From: Halospina sp040196175
Lineage (GTDB): Bacteria > Pseudomonadota > Gammaproteobacteria > Pseudomonadales > Oleiphilaceae
Direction of reading: 5' to 3'
Length of the DNA stretch: 64,000 nucleotides
Assembly (NCBI RefSeq): GCF_040196175.1
Contig: NZ_JBEFNF010000001.1
Location: 620,001-684,000 of the forward strand
The notes beneath the pieces were generated by a model. That model saw nothing but the letters and a program-made list of their open reading frames with translations. It did not search any database and had not been told where the DNA came from. Shown one piece after another: positions 24,917-34,304 of the stretch. Within the stretch, counting starts at the first letter, position 1, and each line of letters starts with the position of its first letter. A program made the position numbers and the translations under genes.

Positions 24917-27405
24917 TATCCGCTCTCCTTAACGGCCCCCTGGTCCGGCCCGAAGGGTCTGGCGATCATCAGCAGCCTGGGCAGTAGTGTCAGCGCCCCG
25001 AGCAGGGCAATCGCCATGGCCAGACCTGTAAAGACCCCGAAGTAGATGGTCGGGATGAAATTCGACAGCGCCAGGATCGAGAAACCAACAATGATGGTCA
25101 GTGAGGTATAGAGCATGGCACGGCCGATGGTCTGGTGGCTGCGGTGCATGGCGGCCTGGTAATTACGGTCACGCCGCACTTCCTCGCGGAAACGATAGAT
25201 GTAGTGAATGGTGTCGTCCACGGCAATTCCCACGGTAATCGCAGCCACCGTTATGGTCATCATGTCCAGAGGAATCCCCATCAGCCCCATGATGCCAAGT
25301 ACTGTGCCGGCGGCCAGAAGGTTGGGCACAATCGCCACCACGGCCACGCGCAGTGAGCGGAACAGCACCAGGAACATGGCCATGATGGCCAGGAAGACCG
25401 CGCCAAGGGTCTTGATCTGGGAGCTGAAGAGGCTCTGCAGCATATTATTGTAGAGCACTGCCATCCCTGTGAGATTGACCTGTTCGTCTTTAAGCCCGAC
25501 TTCTCCGGTCAGGTGCGAACGGATGCGCTCGAACAGCGCTTCCCGGTTCAGATCCGGTGAGGATTCGATCAGGCGGATGCTGAAGCGCGCCTCAGCGGTT
25601 TCTTCATTAACGTAAGGATCCAGCAGCAGCCCCTGAAGATCCTCCGGGAAGGCCCGCCCCATGAGGCCCAACTGTAACGGGTTCAGCTGGCCCTGGTTAA
25701 CGCGTTCCGCAAGCCGGATGGTGGTGGCCAGGGATATGACCTTACCGGTCTGGGGTTGCTTATCCAGGTAATCATGGATGGTTTTGACCAGCTTCGCGCC
25801 ATCGGTGCTGAAGAAGCTGTCGATGCGCTTCTCCGGCTGGCAGTCCGGGTCCACGAAAGGATCACAGGGCTCAGCGGGCTCGCCATCGTCTTTCTCGAGG
25901 CTGACGACCACGTCCAGCGGTGTGGTTCCTCCAAGCTTCTGGTCGATGACCACCATCCCCTGATGGATCTCTGTATCCGACTTGAAGTAGTCAATGAATC
26001 GGTTCTCAACCGACAGCCAGGAGACGCCCACCGCGCAGATCACTGCCAGCGCCGCGCTTACGGCCAGTATGGCGCCACGGTTATTGTCGGTAATGCGGGC
26101 CAGGTATTCGGTGATCGGTGTGCGATGCAGGGCGCCGCCGGGCTGCGCCGCGCGCGGCAGCAGCATGACAACCGCGGGCAGGACCAGGAAGACCACGGCA
26201 TAGCCGATCAGGATGCCCACGGTCATCATCAGTCCAAAGTCTATCACCGGCCTGATTTCACTGAAGATGAGGGAGCCGAATGCGACCACAGTGGTGACCA
26301 CCATGTAGAAGCAGGGGCGGCCCATGGCGCTGACGGTTTCCGAAATCAGCTGGTAACGGTCGGCATCGGGGTCCAGCTGCTGGTATTCGCGGTGGCGCAC
26401 GATCAGGTGGATCGTCAGCGACATGGTGATGATCAGCAGCAGCGAGACGAAGTTCGAGGAGATGACGGTTACCGGCCAGTGCGTCCAACCAAGGTAGCCC
26501 AGCGTGAACCACACGGTCAGACCGCAGCACAGAAGCGGCAGCAGGACCCAGCGGGGTTGGCGGAAGATGATGCCGAGCATCAGGATGATGAACGCCAGCA
26601 CGCCCAGGCCGAAAGTGACCAGGTCGCTTTCCACAAAGGCCATCATGTCGGCAACGATCATGGGCACGCCACCGAGGTGAATCTGGGCTTTTTCACCGTA
26701 ATCAGCCAGCACCTGACGCACATCGTGGATGATCCGGTCCTGCTGGGCGTTTAAGGATTCCTTGCGTTGGCGGTACTCGGACCGCACCTTAGAAAGCTTG
26801 GCTTCCTCAGCGGCGGAGAGACCTTCATTACGCGCTTTCTGCTCCAGCTCGTCGCGTCGGTCGCGCAGTTCGTAATAGCGCTTATCCGTGGGGAGCAGGA
26901 GTTGGATTGCAGTGGTGGAGCCGTCCTTGCTGACCAGCATGTTCTGGTAGTAGGGGTTCGCCATCAACGCTTTGCGGGCGGTATCCAGTGCCACATCGCC
27001 ACCCTGGAGGGTCTTCATGTGCTCGCTCACCGTCATAAGCGTGATGTCCGGGCTGTGCAGCAGAGGCACGTCCAGAATGCTGTTGCTCTGGTTGATGCCT
27101 TTAACGGCCATCAGGTCGTCACGCAGTTCTGTGAGCCGGTTGATGGCGCTGTCGCTGAACAGTTTCTCTTCGGGCTGGTAACTGACGACCAGAAAGCCAT
27201 CTGTGGTTTCAAACCGACGATAGGTTTGCTGGTAGTACTCGAACGACTCATCGCCTTCCATAACCAGGGTGTCCGGGGAGGCATCCAGCTGGAACTGGTC
27301 GACCCGCAGTCCGGCAATCACAGCTGCGGCCAGAACAATGAGCAGTGTGATCACCGGGTGGGCGAGCACGGTTCGGTCATAAAGGCGGAAAAGTCGACTA
27401 CCCAA
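24916..27405 (-). CDS. RND/MMPL-superfamily exporter
   Basis: 829 residues with about 12 membrane helices in two repeats, each headed by a large extracytoplasmic domain (residues about 40-245 and 470-630). Typical segments are GLGVLAFIILMLGIIFRQPR and LGAVFLAIMAMFLVLFRSLR, with the conserved AITVGIAVDDTIHYIYRFRE in the second half. Single-polypeptide exporters of this kind move lipids, hopanoids or hydrophobic drugs. It overlaps the preceding kinase gene by 8 bases and the following small gene by one, so four genes form one unit. Confidence 0.9.
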   Translation of the reverse strand: MGSRLFRLYDRTVLAHPVITLLIVLAAAVIAGLRVDQFQLDASPDTLVMEGDESFEYYQQTYRRFETTDGFLVVSYQPEEKLFSDSAINRLTELRDDLMAVKGINQSNSILDVPLLHSPDITLMTVSEHMKTLQGGDVALDTARKALMANPYYQNMLVSKDGSTTAIQLLLPTDKRYYELRDRRDELEQKARNEGLSAAEEAKLSKVRSEYRQRKESLNAQQDRIIHDVRQVLADYGEKAQIHLGGVPMIVADMMAFVESDLVTFGLGVLAFIILMLGIIFRQPRWVLLPLLCCGLTVWFTLGYLGWTHWPVTVISSNFVSLLLIITMSLTIHLIVRHREYQQLDPDADRYQLISETVSAMGRPCFYMVVTTVVAFGSLIFSEIRPVIDFGLMMTVGILIGYAVVFLVLPAVVMLLPRAAQPGGALHRTPITEYLARITDNNRGAILAVSAALAVICAVGVSWLSVENRFIDYFKSDTEIHQGMVVIDQKLGGTTPLDVVVSLEKDDGEPAEPCDPFVDPDCQPEKRIDSFFSTDGAKLVKTIHDYLDKQPQTGKVISLATTIRLAERVNQGQLNPLQLGLMGRAFPEDLQGLLLDPYVNEETAEARFSIRLIESSPDLNREALFERIRSHLTGEVGLKDEQVNLTGMAVLYNNMLQSLFSSQIKTLGAVFLAIMAMFLVLFRSLRVAVVAIVPNLLAAGTVLGIMGLMGIPLDMMTITVAAITVGIAVDDTIHYIYRFREEVRRDRNYQAAMHRSHQTIGRAMLYTSLTIIVGFSILALSNFIPTIYFGVFTGLAMAIALLGALTLLPRLLMIARPFGPDQGAVKESG

Positions 27406-28423
27406 GACGGTACCTCTCAGTTGAGTTGAACGTTAGCGTTGCCAGCCGTTGCTGTTCATCCAGAGCCAGGCGGAGTTCGGTTGCTGGCGGTGAGTCCAGC
27501 AGACGCCGTGTAATGCGTTCGTAATGCGCCATGAATGTGTCGAAGGCGTCGCCTTCGTCCAGATGGGCACGGTAGCTGTCGCTACTGTTGCGGATCAGTT
27601 TCGCCTCCTGGAGCAGACGCCAGCGCTTTACGGCATTCCAGGAGGGCGCCTGCAGGAACAGCGACCGGTCGAAGCGCTGGAACAGGTGTTTGTAGCGCCC
27701 GGCGAGTTGTTCGTTGACGTAGCGGCGCCAGTGCCCCTCGGGGTCGTGCTCTGCCTCAAGCTGGTTGATTGGTAGCGCGAGTTCACCTTCCGAAACAGGC
27801 TGCGCGCCCAGGCACCAGCCCTCCAGGAAGATCACCCCGGGGCGCCCCTGGAAGGCAGTGCATTCCGAGGTGGGCGCGCGGTCGTCGCGGCTCTTGTCAA
27901 AGCGTGGCAGCAGAGTCTGGCTGTCGTGACTTGCGGCTTGCAGGGCATCCACGCACTCCAGCAGCGCTTCAATCTCATGGGTTCCCGGAACGCCACGGGT
28001 TGCCAGCAGGGGATGGACCGAGTTGGCCAGCTCAAGGCGTGAAGACCGGCTAAGGTAGAAATCGTCGAGGCTGAGAACACAGGCAGGGACCGCAAAACAG
28101 TGATGAAGAACCAGCCGCAGAGCCCGTGAGAACGTTGTCTTGCCGCTACCCTGGCTGCCACCAATGGCCATAACCAGAGGGCGCCCCAGTCGGCGTTGCT
28201 CGGACAGCAGCCACGCCGCCATCGGAATAACCAGGCGCGGGAATACGCTCATCCACCCCTGAGGCAGCTGTTCGTCGGCAACGAATCGCTGCAGGGCGAC
28301 AACCGCGTGCTGGCGGGCTTCAATGATGCTCCCGCTCGGGAGAGGGCATGCCTCGGGCCAACCGCCTTCCGGGAGTATGACCGTCGCTGGCTGGGGTTCT
28401 GTGCCTGCCGTGTGTTCCGTCAT
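27398..28423 (-). CDS. P-loop kinase of the D-glycerate 3-kinase (GLYK/Tda10) type
   Basis: 341 residues. Walker A GGSQGSGKTTFSRAL near residue 90, Walker B-like VLSLDDFYLS, and the family marks HPLLATRGVPGTHE and PGVIFLEGWCLGAQP. Plant GLYK phosphorylates glycerate to 3-phosphoglycerate; bacterial and yeast relatives have uncertain substrates, so the reaction is inferred. Translationally coupled to the RND exporter downstream (8-base overlap). Confidence 0.82.
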   Translation of the reverse strand: MTEHTAGTEPQPATVILPEGGWPEACPLPSGSIIEARQHAVVALQRFVADEQLPQGWMSVFPRLVIPMAAWLLSEQRRLGRPLVMAIGGSQGSGKTTFSRALRLVLHHCFAVPACVLSLDDFYLSRSSRLELANSVHPLLATRGVPGTHEIEALLECVDALQAASHDSQTLLPRFDKSRDDRAPTSECTAFQGRPGVIFLEGWCLGAQPVSEGELALPINQLEAEHDPEGHWRRYVNEQLAGRYKHLFQRFDRSLFLQAPSWNAVKRWRLLQEAKLIRNSSDSYRAHLDEGDAFDTFMAHYERITRRLLDSPPATELRLALDEQQRLATLTFNSTERYRLG

Positions 28424-28443
28424 GAGCCAGCCTGTGTTGCCGG

Positions 28444-29289
28444 TCAGAGGTTGCGTTCGCCGCGGCGATAGACGTTTTCGTAGACGTGGTTCGTGGCTTC
28501 TACAAAGCCATCTATGCTGCCGCAGTCAAAACGCTGGCCGCGGAACTGGTAGGCCAGAACGCAGCCGTTCTTAGCCTGTTCCAGCAGCGCATCCGTGATC
28601 TGAATTTCTCCGCCCTTACCGGGCTGCGTGCGCTCGAGGATGTCGAAAATATCCGGCGTCAGGATGTAGCGCCCGATGATAGCCAGGTTGGAAGGCGCCT
28701 GTTCCTTCGGGGGCTTTTCAACCATATCCGTGATCCGGTACAGCCCGTCTTTCATGGTCTCGCCTTCGATAACCCCGTATTTGTGAGTCTCATCTTCGGG
28801 AACTTCCTCAATGGCGACGATACTGCAGCGGAACTGGTTGTAGAGTTTGACCATCTGCGCCATCACGCTTTCGTCATCATCTCCGGCCACGCAGAAATCA
28901 TCCGCCAGGATGACGGCGAAGGGATTATCGCCGATCAGATTGCGGCCGGTAAGAATGGCGTGCCCCAGCCCCTTCATCTCGTTCTGGCGGGTGAAGGCGA
29001 AGCGGTGGTTAACGATCAGCTCGCGGATACCTTTAAGGTTGTCTTCCTTGCCGGTGCCCGCGATCTGGTGCTCAAGCTCGTAGCTGATGTCGAAGTGGTC
29101 CTCGATGGCCCGCTTACCACGGCCTGTCACGAAGCCGATATCCTGGATGCCCGCCTCGGAGGCTTCCTCTACCGCGTACTGCACCAGCGGTTTGTTGACG
29201 ATGGGCAGGATCTCCTTGGGCATGGCCTTGGTTGCCGGCAGAAAGCGGGTGCCGTAGCCGGCCACCGGAAAAAGACACTTGCTGATCAT
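28444..29289 (-). CDS. galU: UTP-glucose-1-phosphate uridylyltransferase
   Basis: 281 residues from the ATG at 29289 (AGGGAA about 8 bases upstream; another ATG three codons earlier sits directly on that site). Nucleotidyltransferase signature LFPVAGYGTRFLPATKAMPK, then EILPIVNKPLVQYAVEEA and FAVILADDFC. Makes UDP-glucose for polysaccharide and lipopolysaccharide precursors. Divergent from zwf, which uses the same glucose-phosphate pool. Confidence 0.96.
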   Translation of the reverse strand: MISKCLFPVAGYGTRFLPATKAMPKEILPIVNKPLVQYAVEEASEAGIQDIGFVTGRGKRAIEDHFDISYELEHQIAGTGKEDNLKGIRELIVNHRFAFTRQNEMKGLGHAILTGRNLIGDNPFAVILADDFCVAGDDDESVMAQMVKLYNQFRCSIVAIEEVPEDETHKYGVIEGETMKDGLYRITDMVEKPPKEQAPSNLAIIGRYILTPDIFDILERTQPGKGGEIQITDALLEQAKNGCVLAYQFRGQRFDCGSIDGFVEATNHVYENVYRRGERNL

Positions 29290-29434
29290 TGTTGGCATTC
29301 CCTGTTAGGTGGTCGCTGATCCGCGGATGATTCCAGAACCTGTCAGTGTAAACAATCCGTTGCGTAAAAAGGAGGGGGCGTTGGCGCGGGTTGTGTGATT
29401 TGCGCTGCAAGCCGGGATTGCTCATGCTGTCAGT

Positions 29435-30874
29435 ATGACGCAGACCAATGCCATGCCCTTCACACTGGTCCTTTTCGGGGCCACCGGTGACCTTGCCCGA
29501 CGGCGCTTGGTGCCGTCTTTGTATGCGCTCTGGTGCGACGGGGCTCTGCCCGCGGACTGGCAGCTGGTTGGCGTGAGCCGTAGCGCCCGAAGCAGTGACG
29601 AATGGCGGGCGGAGCTTGCCGAGATACTGGAAGACACCCCAGCTGAGGATTTCCTCGCGCATCTGAGTTACCTGACAGCGGATGCTACGGATGTTGCGGC
29701 ACTGAATAAACTGCCTGACACCCTGGGCAGTCAGCGCTGCATTTTCTACCTCGCCACCCGCGCCGATCTGTATGCCGGTATAACCCGGGCACTGGGTGAT
29801 GCCGGTCTGGTATCAGAGCAGTCACGAATTGTTCTGGAGAAGCCCATCGGGCTGGATTACGCCTCTGCGGCTGGCATAGAGGCTGGCGTTCGTGAGCGTT
29901 TTCAGGAACGCCAGATTTTCCGCATTGACCATTACCTCGGCAAGGAGACTGTCCAGAACCTGCTGGTCCTGCGCTTCGCCAATTCCCTGTTCGAGAATCA
30001 GTGGAATCACCGGTTTATTGATCACATCCAGATCACTATCGCGGAATCCGGCAGTGTTGCGGGGCGCGGCGTTTTCTATGAGGAGGTGGGAGCGCTGCGG
30101 GACATGGTCCAGAATCATCTGCTGCAGCTGCTTTGCATGACGGCCATGGAGCCCCCTTACGCGCTGGATGCGGACGCGGTCCGGGATGAGAAAGTGAAGG
30201 TGCTTAGAGCACTGAGACCCATGGATACCACCACAATCGCCGAACAAGTGGTACGTGGCCAATATACTGGCGGGGTGAACGGAGAGTCAGGTTACGCTGA
30301 GGACGCTGGTGTCCGGGAGAGTACCACCGAGACGTTCGTGGCCATGCGTGTGGCCATCGACAACTGGCGCTGGGCCGGGGTGCCGTTCTACCTGCGTACG
30401 GGCAAACGCCTGCCGGCGCGCACCTGCGAGATCGCAGTGCATTTCCGGCCTGTACCGCATTCCATATTTCCGCAGCAACGCGCCAGCATGGCCAATCGTC
30501 TGGTGTTCCGGCTGCAACCGGACGAGGGCATCCAGCTCGCGTTCAGCGAAAAGCGCCCGGGCGCCGCCATGGACATCCGCATGTCCGAGCTCAGCCTGAA
30601 CCCGCAGACACTGAGGCGGGAGCGGGTACCCGATGCCTATGAACGGCTGCTTGCCGACGTAATCCACGACAATCAGACCCTGTTTGTGCGTCATGACGAA
30701 CTCATGGCCGCCTGGTACTGGGTAGATCCGATCCTTAAAGAATGGCGTGAATCAGGCGCCCGCCCGGAGCCCTACAGGGCCGGGACCTGGGGGCCGTCGG
30801 CGGCGACCATGCTGCTGGCCCGGGACGGTCGACTCTGGGATGAAAGGGAGATAGACGATGCACCCGACGGTTGA
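29435..30874 (+). CDS. zwf: Glucose-6-phosphate 1-dehydrogenase
   Basis: 479 residues. NADP-binding start LVLFGATGDLARRRLVPSLY and active-site RIDHYLGKETVQNLLVLRFA. Oxidises glucose-6-phosphate to 6-phosphogluconolactone. No Shine-Dalgarno sequence precedes the ATG. The 3' end overlaps edd by 17 bases; the lactonase and aldolase genes (pgl, eda) are not in the window. Confidence 0.96.
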   Translation: MTQTNAMPFTLVLFGATGDLARRRLVPSLYALWCDGALPADWQLVGVSRSARSSDEWRAELAEILEDTPAEDFLAHLSYLTADATDVAALNKLPDTLGSQRCIFYLATRADLYAGITRALGDAGLVSEQSRIVLEKPIGLDYASAAGIEAGVRERFQERQIFRIDHYLGKETVQNLLVLRFANSLFENQWNHRFIDHIQITIAESGSVAGRGVFYEEVGALRDMVQNHLLQLLCMTAMEPPYALDADAVRDEKVKVLRALRPMDTTTIAEQVVRGQYTGGVNGESGYAEDAGVRESTTETFVAMRVAIDNWRWAGVPFYLRTGKRLPARTCEIAVHFRPVPHSIFPQQRASMANRLVFRLQPDEGIQLAFSEKRPGAAMDIRMSELSLNPQTLRRERVPDAYERLLADVIHDNQTLFVRHDELMAAWYWVDPILKEWRESGARPEPYRAGTWGPSAATMLLARDGRLWDEREIDDAPDG

Positions 30875-32666
30875 GGCAGTGACACGGCGCATTCGCGAAC
30901 GCAGCGCCACCAGCCGGGACCGTTATCTGGCCCTGATGGCCGGTGCCCGCCAAGACGGCCCGCAGCGTGAAACCATGAGCTGTACCAACCTGGCGCATGT
31001 GATGGCCGCAAAACCCGATTCGGATAAATTGATCCTGCGCCAGACCGAGCGCAGCGCCAACGTCGGCATCATTTCTGCGTACAATGAGATGCTTTCGGCC
31101 CATCAACCCTATGGCGACTTCCCGGATCAGATCCGGCGTAAGGTGGCGCAAGTCGGGCATGTAGCCCAGTTTGCCGCTGGCGTGCCCGCCATGTGCGACG
31201 GGATAACCCAGGGTCAACCGGGCATGGAACTGTCGCTGTTCTCACGTGACCTGATCGCCCAGGCCACCGCCATCGGGCTCAGCCACAACGTGTTCGACGG
31301 TGTGCTCTGCCTGGGCATCTGCGACAAGATTGTGCCCGGGTTGCTAACCGGTGCCCTGCGTTTTGGTCATCTTCCCGCGCTTTTTGTACCGGCGGGCCCC
31401 ATGCCCTCGGGGATGGCCAACGCGGAGAAGTCACGCATCCGGGAGCAGCATGCCAGGGGTGAGATTGGTCGTGATGAACTGTTGCAGGCGGAGTGCCGCT
31501 CCTATCATTCGCCGGGCACCTGCACCTTTTACGGTACGGCAAACTCCAATCAGGTTCTGATGGAAGTGATGGGGCTGCAGTTGCCCGGCTCCTCATTCGT
31601 AAACCCGGGTACGCAGCTGCGGGAGGCCCTGACGCAGGCCGCCAGCCGCCATATTACCGAGGTCACCGATCTCAAAGATGATTACCGGCCCCTGTCACAG
31701 GTGGTTTCCGAAAAGACGCTGGTTAATGCCATGGTTGCGCTGTTGGCCACTGGGGGATCCACCAACCACAGCATTCACCTGGTGGCCATCGGGCGTGCGG
31801 CCGGCATCCGTGTCGACTGGGAAGACTTCGACGCGCTCTCTCGGGTGGTGCCGCTGCTGACCCGTCTTTACCCCAACGGTGAATCGGACATCAACGATTT
31901 TGATGAGGCAGGCGGGGTGCCCTTCCTGGTGCGGGAACTGTTGAGCGCCGGGCTGATGCATGAGGATGTGAATGTCATGTTCGGCGAGTCCATCCATGAT
32001 TATATGAGGCCGGCCAGCCTGGATAACACCGGGCGACTGGTCTGGGACAAGCCTAGGGAAGCCTCCCATGATCCGCGTTGTCTGCGCTCCGCAACGGACC
32101 CCTTTCTGGCGGACAGCGGCTTCCACCGGCTGCAGGGGAATCTCGGCAGGGCTATCATCAAGACATCTTCGGTGCCCGAGGACCGGTGGTGCATCGAAGC
32201 GCCGGCGCGGGTTTTTGCGGACCAGCAGGCGTTGATGGATGCCTGGCAGACTGGATCGCTCAAACAGGACTTTGTAGCTGTTCTCCCGGGGCAAGGCCCG
32301 GCCGCGAACGGTATGCCGGAACTGCACAAGCTGATGCCAGTGCTTTCCAGCCTTCAGAGCGACGGTTTGCGGGTGGCGTTGCTCACTGACGGGCGGCTTT
32401 CCGGTGCCTCCGGTAAAATCCCCAGCGCGATCCATGTCTACCCGGAAGCCGTGCGCGGGGGAGCCATTGGGCGCATCCGTGACGGCGACCGGGTGCGCAT
32501 TGACGCCGTTGCGGGTGCGCTACAATGGGAACCAGAGCGCGAGCAGGGCGAACCAGTGCACTGGGGCCGCGGCAATGAAGGACTTGGCCGTGAGCTTTTT
32601 GTTGGCTTCCGGGATCAGGTAAGCCATGCCGAGGCTGGCGCCACCATCTTCCGCTGGGGCGACTGA
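30858..32666 (+). CDS. edd: 6-phosphogluconate dehydratase
   Basis: 602 residues, IlvD/Edd family. Iron-sulfur cysteines occur in PAMCDGITQG and VLCLGICDKIVPGLL; LTDGRLSGASGKIPSAIHVY closes the active site. Converts 6-phosphogluconate to 2-keto-3-deoxy-6-phosphogluconate, the committed Entner-Doudoroff step. Start lies inside the end of zwf, so translation is coupled. Confidence 0.96.
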   Translation: MHPTVEAVTRRIRERSATSRDRYLALMAGARQDGPQRETMSCTNLAHVMAAKPDSDKLILRQTERSANVGIISAYNEMLSAHQPYGDFPDQIRRKVAQVGHVAQFAAGVPAMCDGITQGQPGMELSLFSRDLIAQATAIGLSHNVFDGVLCLGICDKIVPGLLTGALRFGHLPALFVPAGPMPSGMANAEKSRIREQHARGEIGRDELLQAECRSYHSPGTCTFYGTANSNQVLMEVMGLQLPGSSFVNPGTQLREALTQAASRHITEVTDLKDDYRPLSQVVSEKTLVNAMVALLATGGSTNHSIHLVAIGRAAGIRVDWEDFDALSRVVPLLTRLYPNGESDINDFDEAGGVPFLVRELLSAGLMHEDVNVMFGESIHDYMRPASLDNTGRLVWDKPREASHDPRCLRSATDPFLADSGFHRLQGNLGRAIIKTSSVPEDRWCIEAPARVFADQQALMDAWQTGSLKQDFVAVLPGQGPAANGMPELHKLMPVLSSLQSDGLRVALLTDGRLSGASGKIPSAIHVYPEAVRGGAIGRIRDGDRVRIDAVAGALQWEPEREQGEPVHWGRGNEGLGRELFVGFRDQVSHAEAGATIFRWGD

Positions 32667-32676
32667 GGAGACTCGT

Positions 32677-33168
32677 ATGCCCGAGATCCGACCTTTTCTG
32701 CCGGATGACTGGCCTGAACTCTGGGCTATGCTGGAACCGGTCTTCCGCGCCGGAAAAACCTACGCCGTTCGCATGGACATAAATGAGGATGACGCGTTCA
32801 CGTTCTGGGTGGAAAAACCGGACTGCACTTACGTTGTGCTCAATGATGACGAGACGTATCTGGGCACCTATTTCCTGAAGACCAATGCGCCCGGGCCAGG
32901 CAGCCATGTCTGCAACTGCGGCTACATCGTCGCCGAGTATGCGCGTGGCCGTGCCCTGGCTGATGAGATGTGCCGCCATTCCATGGAAGAAGCGGCTCAT
33001 ATGGGCTACCGTGCCATGCAGTATAATCTGGTGGTGTCGACCAACCTGGCGGCGATCAAGGTCTGGGAGCGGAATGGCTTTGAAGTCACAGGTACTCTCC
33101 CGGGCGCTTTCGAGCATCCGGAATATGGGTTTGTGGACGCACACGTCATGTACCGCTGGCTGGGCTGA
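32677..33168 (+). CDS. GNAT-family N-acetyltransferase
   Basis: 163 residues from ATG 32677 (GAGGAG 8 bases upstream), 10 bases after edd. GNAT core: CGYIVAEYARGRALADEMCR (acetyl-CoA loop), YNLVVSTNLAAIKVWERNGF and a C-terminal DAHVMYRWL. Acceptor substrate unknown. Possibly co-transcribed with zwf-edd and the GST gene. Confidence 0.9.
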   Translation: MPEIRPFLPDDWPELWAMLEPVFRAGKTYAVRMDINEDDAFTFWVEKPDCTYVVLNDDETYLGTYFLKTNAPGPGSHVCNCGYIVAEYARGRALADEMCRHSMEEAAHMGYRAMQYNLVVSTNLAAIKVWERNGFEVTGTLPGAFEHPEYGFVDAHVMYRWLG

Positions 33169-33191
33169 CAGCCCAGCGAAAGGGAGCGCCA

Positions 33192-34298
33192 ATGACCACG
33201 ACCCACGCTTTTACTCACTACGGAGCGTATTTTTCGCTGTACAGTGGCAAGACTCGCTCCTATCTGCGTTACAAGGGCATTCCGTTTGAGGAGCGTTTGG
33301 CCACGCTCCGGGTTTACCGCCGGGTGCTGATCCCGAAGACGGGCGTGGCGATGATTCCGGTTCTGGAAACGCCTGAGCATGATTTTATTCAGGATACCGT
33401 TGAGATCATTGACACCCTGGAACAGCATTTTCCCGAACGCGGTATCTACCCGGCTTCGCCTAAGCAGCGGTTGGTATCGCTGCTGATGGAACTCTACGCT
33501 GATGAATGGCTGCTGATCCCGGCGATGCATTTCCGCTGGAATTTTCCGGAGGAAAACCGGCGTTTTGTTCACGGCGAATTTGGCAAGATCGTGTCACCTT
33601 GGCTCCCCGGGCCATTGCAGCGGATGGCGGGCAGCCGGCTGGCGAAGCGTTTCGCCGGTATGCTGCCGCTCCTTGGCATCACGGACAATACTGCCTCAGC
33701 CATCGAGAACTGGTATTACTCGGTGCTCGATACGCTCAACACCCATTTCGCCGAGCATTCGTACCTTCTGGGTGAACGCGCGAGCATCGGAGACTTTGGG
33801 CTGATGGCGCCGCTCTACGCTCATCTTTATCGGGATCCCGCGCCAGGGCACATCATGAGGCGCCGTGCCCCGAATGTCGTCAACTGGATCGAGCGCATGA
33901 ACACCCGCAAGCCGCGTGTGGGCGACTGGCTGCCGGATGACTGGGTGCCTGAAACTCTGTATCCGCTGCTTCAGCACCAGTTCGAAAGTCAGTTCCCGGT
34001 ATTGCGTGACACGGTAGAGGCCGTGGGGCAGTGGATAGACCAGCATCCCAGCCAGCGGTTGCCACGCAAAGTGGGTGAGCATCGTTTCCGCCTGAGTGGC
34101 GTTGAAGAAGAGCGGGCCTTGCTCAGCTTTCCCCAGTGGAAACTGCAGCGCCCACTGGATTGCTACCAGGGGCTGACGGCACCCCAGCGTGGGGCGGTGG
34201 ATGCGCTACTGGATGAGGTCGGTGGCCGGGAGGCCATGAATATAAGCCTCCCCCACAGGCTCCGCCGCGACAATAACCGCCTGGTGCCTGAAAGCTGA
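33192..34298 (+). CDS. Glutathione S-transferase-like protein with C-terminal extension
   Basis: 368 residues, longer than ordinary GSTs (about 210-230). N-terminal thioredoxin-like fold (YSGKTRSYLRYKGIPFEERL; VAMIPVLETPEHDFIQDTVE) and helical domain (SYLLGERASIGDFGLMAPLY). The last about 110 residues (from about 260) have no match I recognise. 23 bases after the GNAT gene, with an AAGGGAGC ribosome-binding site. Confidence 0.82.
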   Translation: MTTTHAFTHYGAYFSLYSGKTRSYLRYKGIPFEERLATLRVYRRVLIPKTGVAMIPVLETPEHDFIQDTVEIIDTLEQHFPERGIYPASPKQRLVSLLMELYADEWLLIPAMHFRWNFPEENRRFVHGEFGKIVSPWLPGPLQRMAGSRLAKRFAGMLPLLGITDNTASAIENWYYSVLDTLNTHFAEHSYLLGERASIGDFGLMAPLYAHLYRDPAPGHIMRRRAPNVVNWIERMNTRKPRVGDWLPDDWVPETLYPLLQHQFESQFPVLRDTVEAVGQWIDQHPSQRLPRKVGEHRFRLSGVEEERALLSFPQWKLQRPLDCYQGLTAPQRGAVDALLDEVGGREAMNISLPHRLRRDNNRLVPES

Positions 34299-34304
34299 GT
34301 TCCG

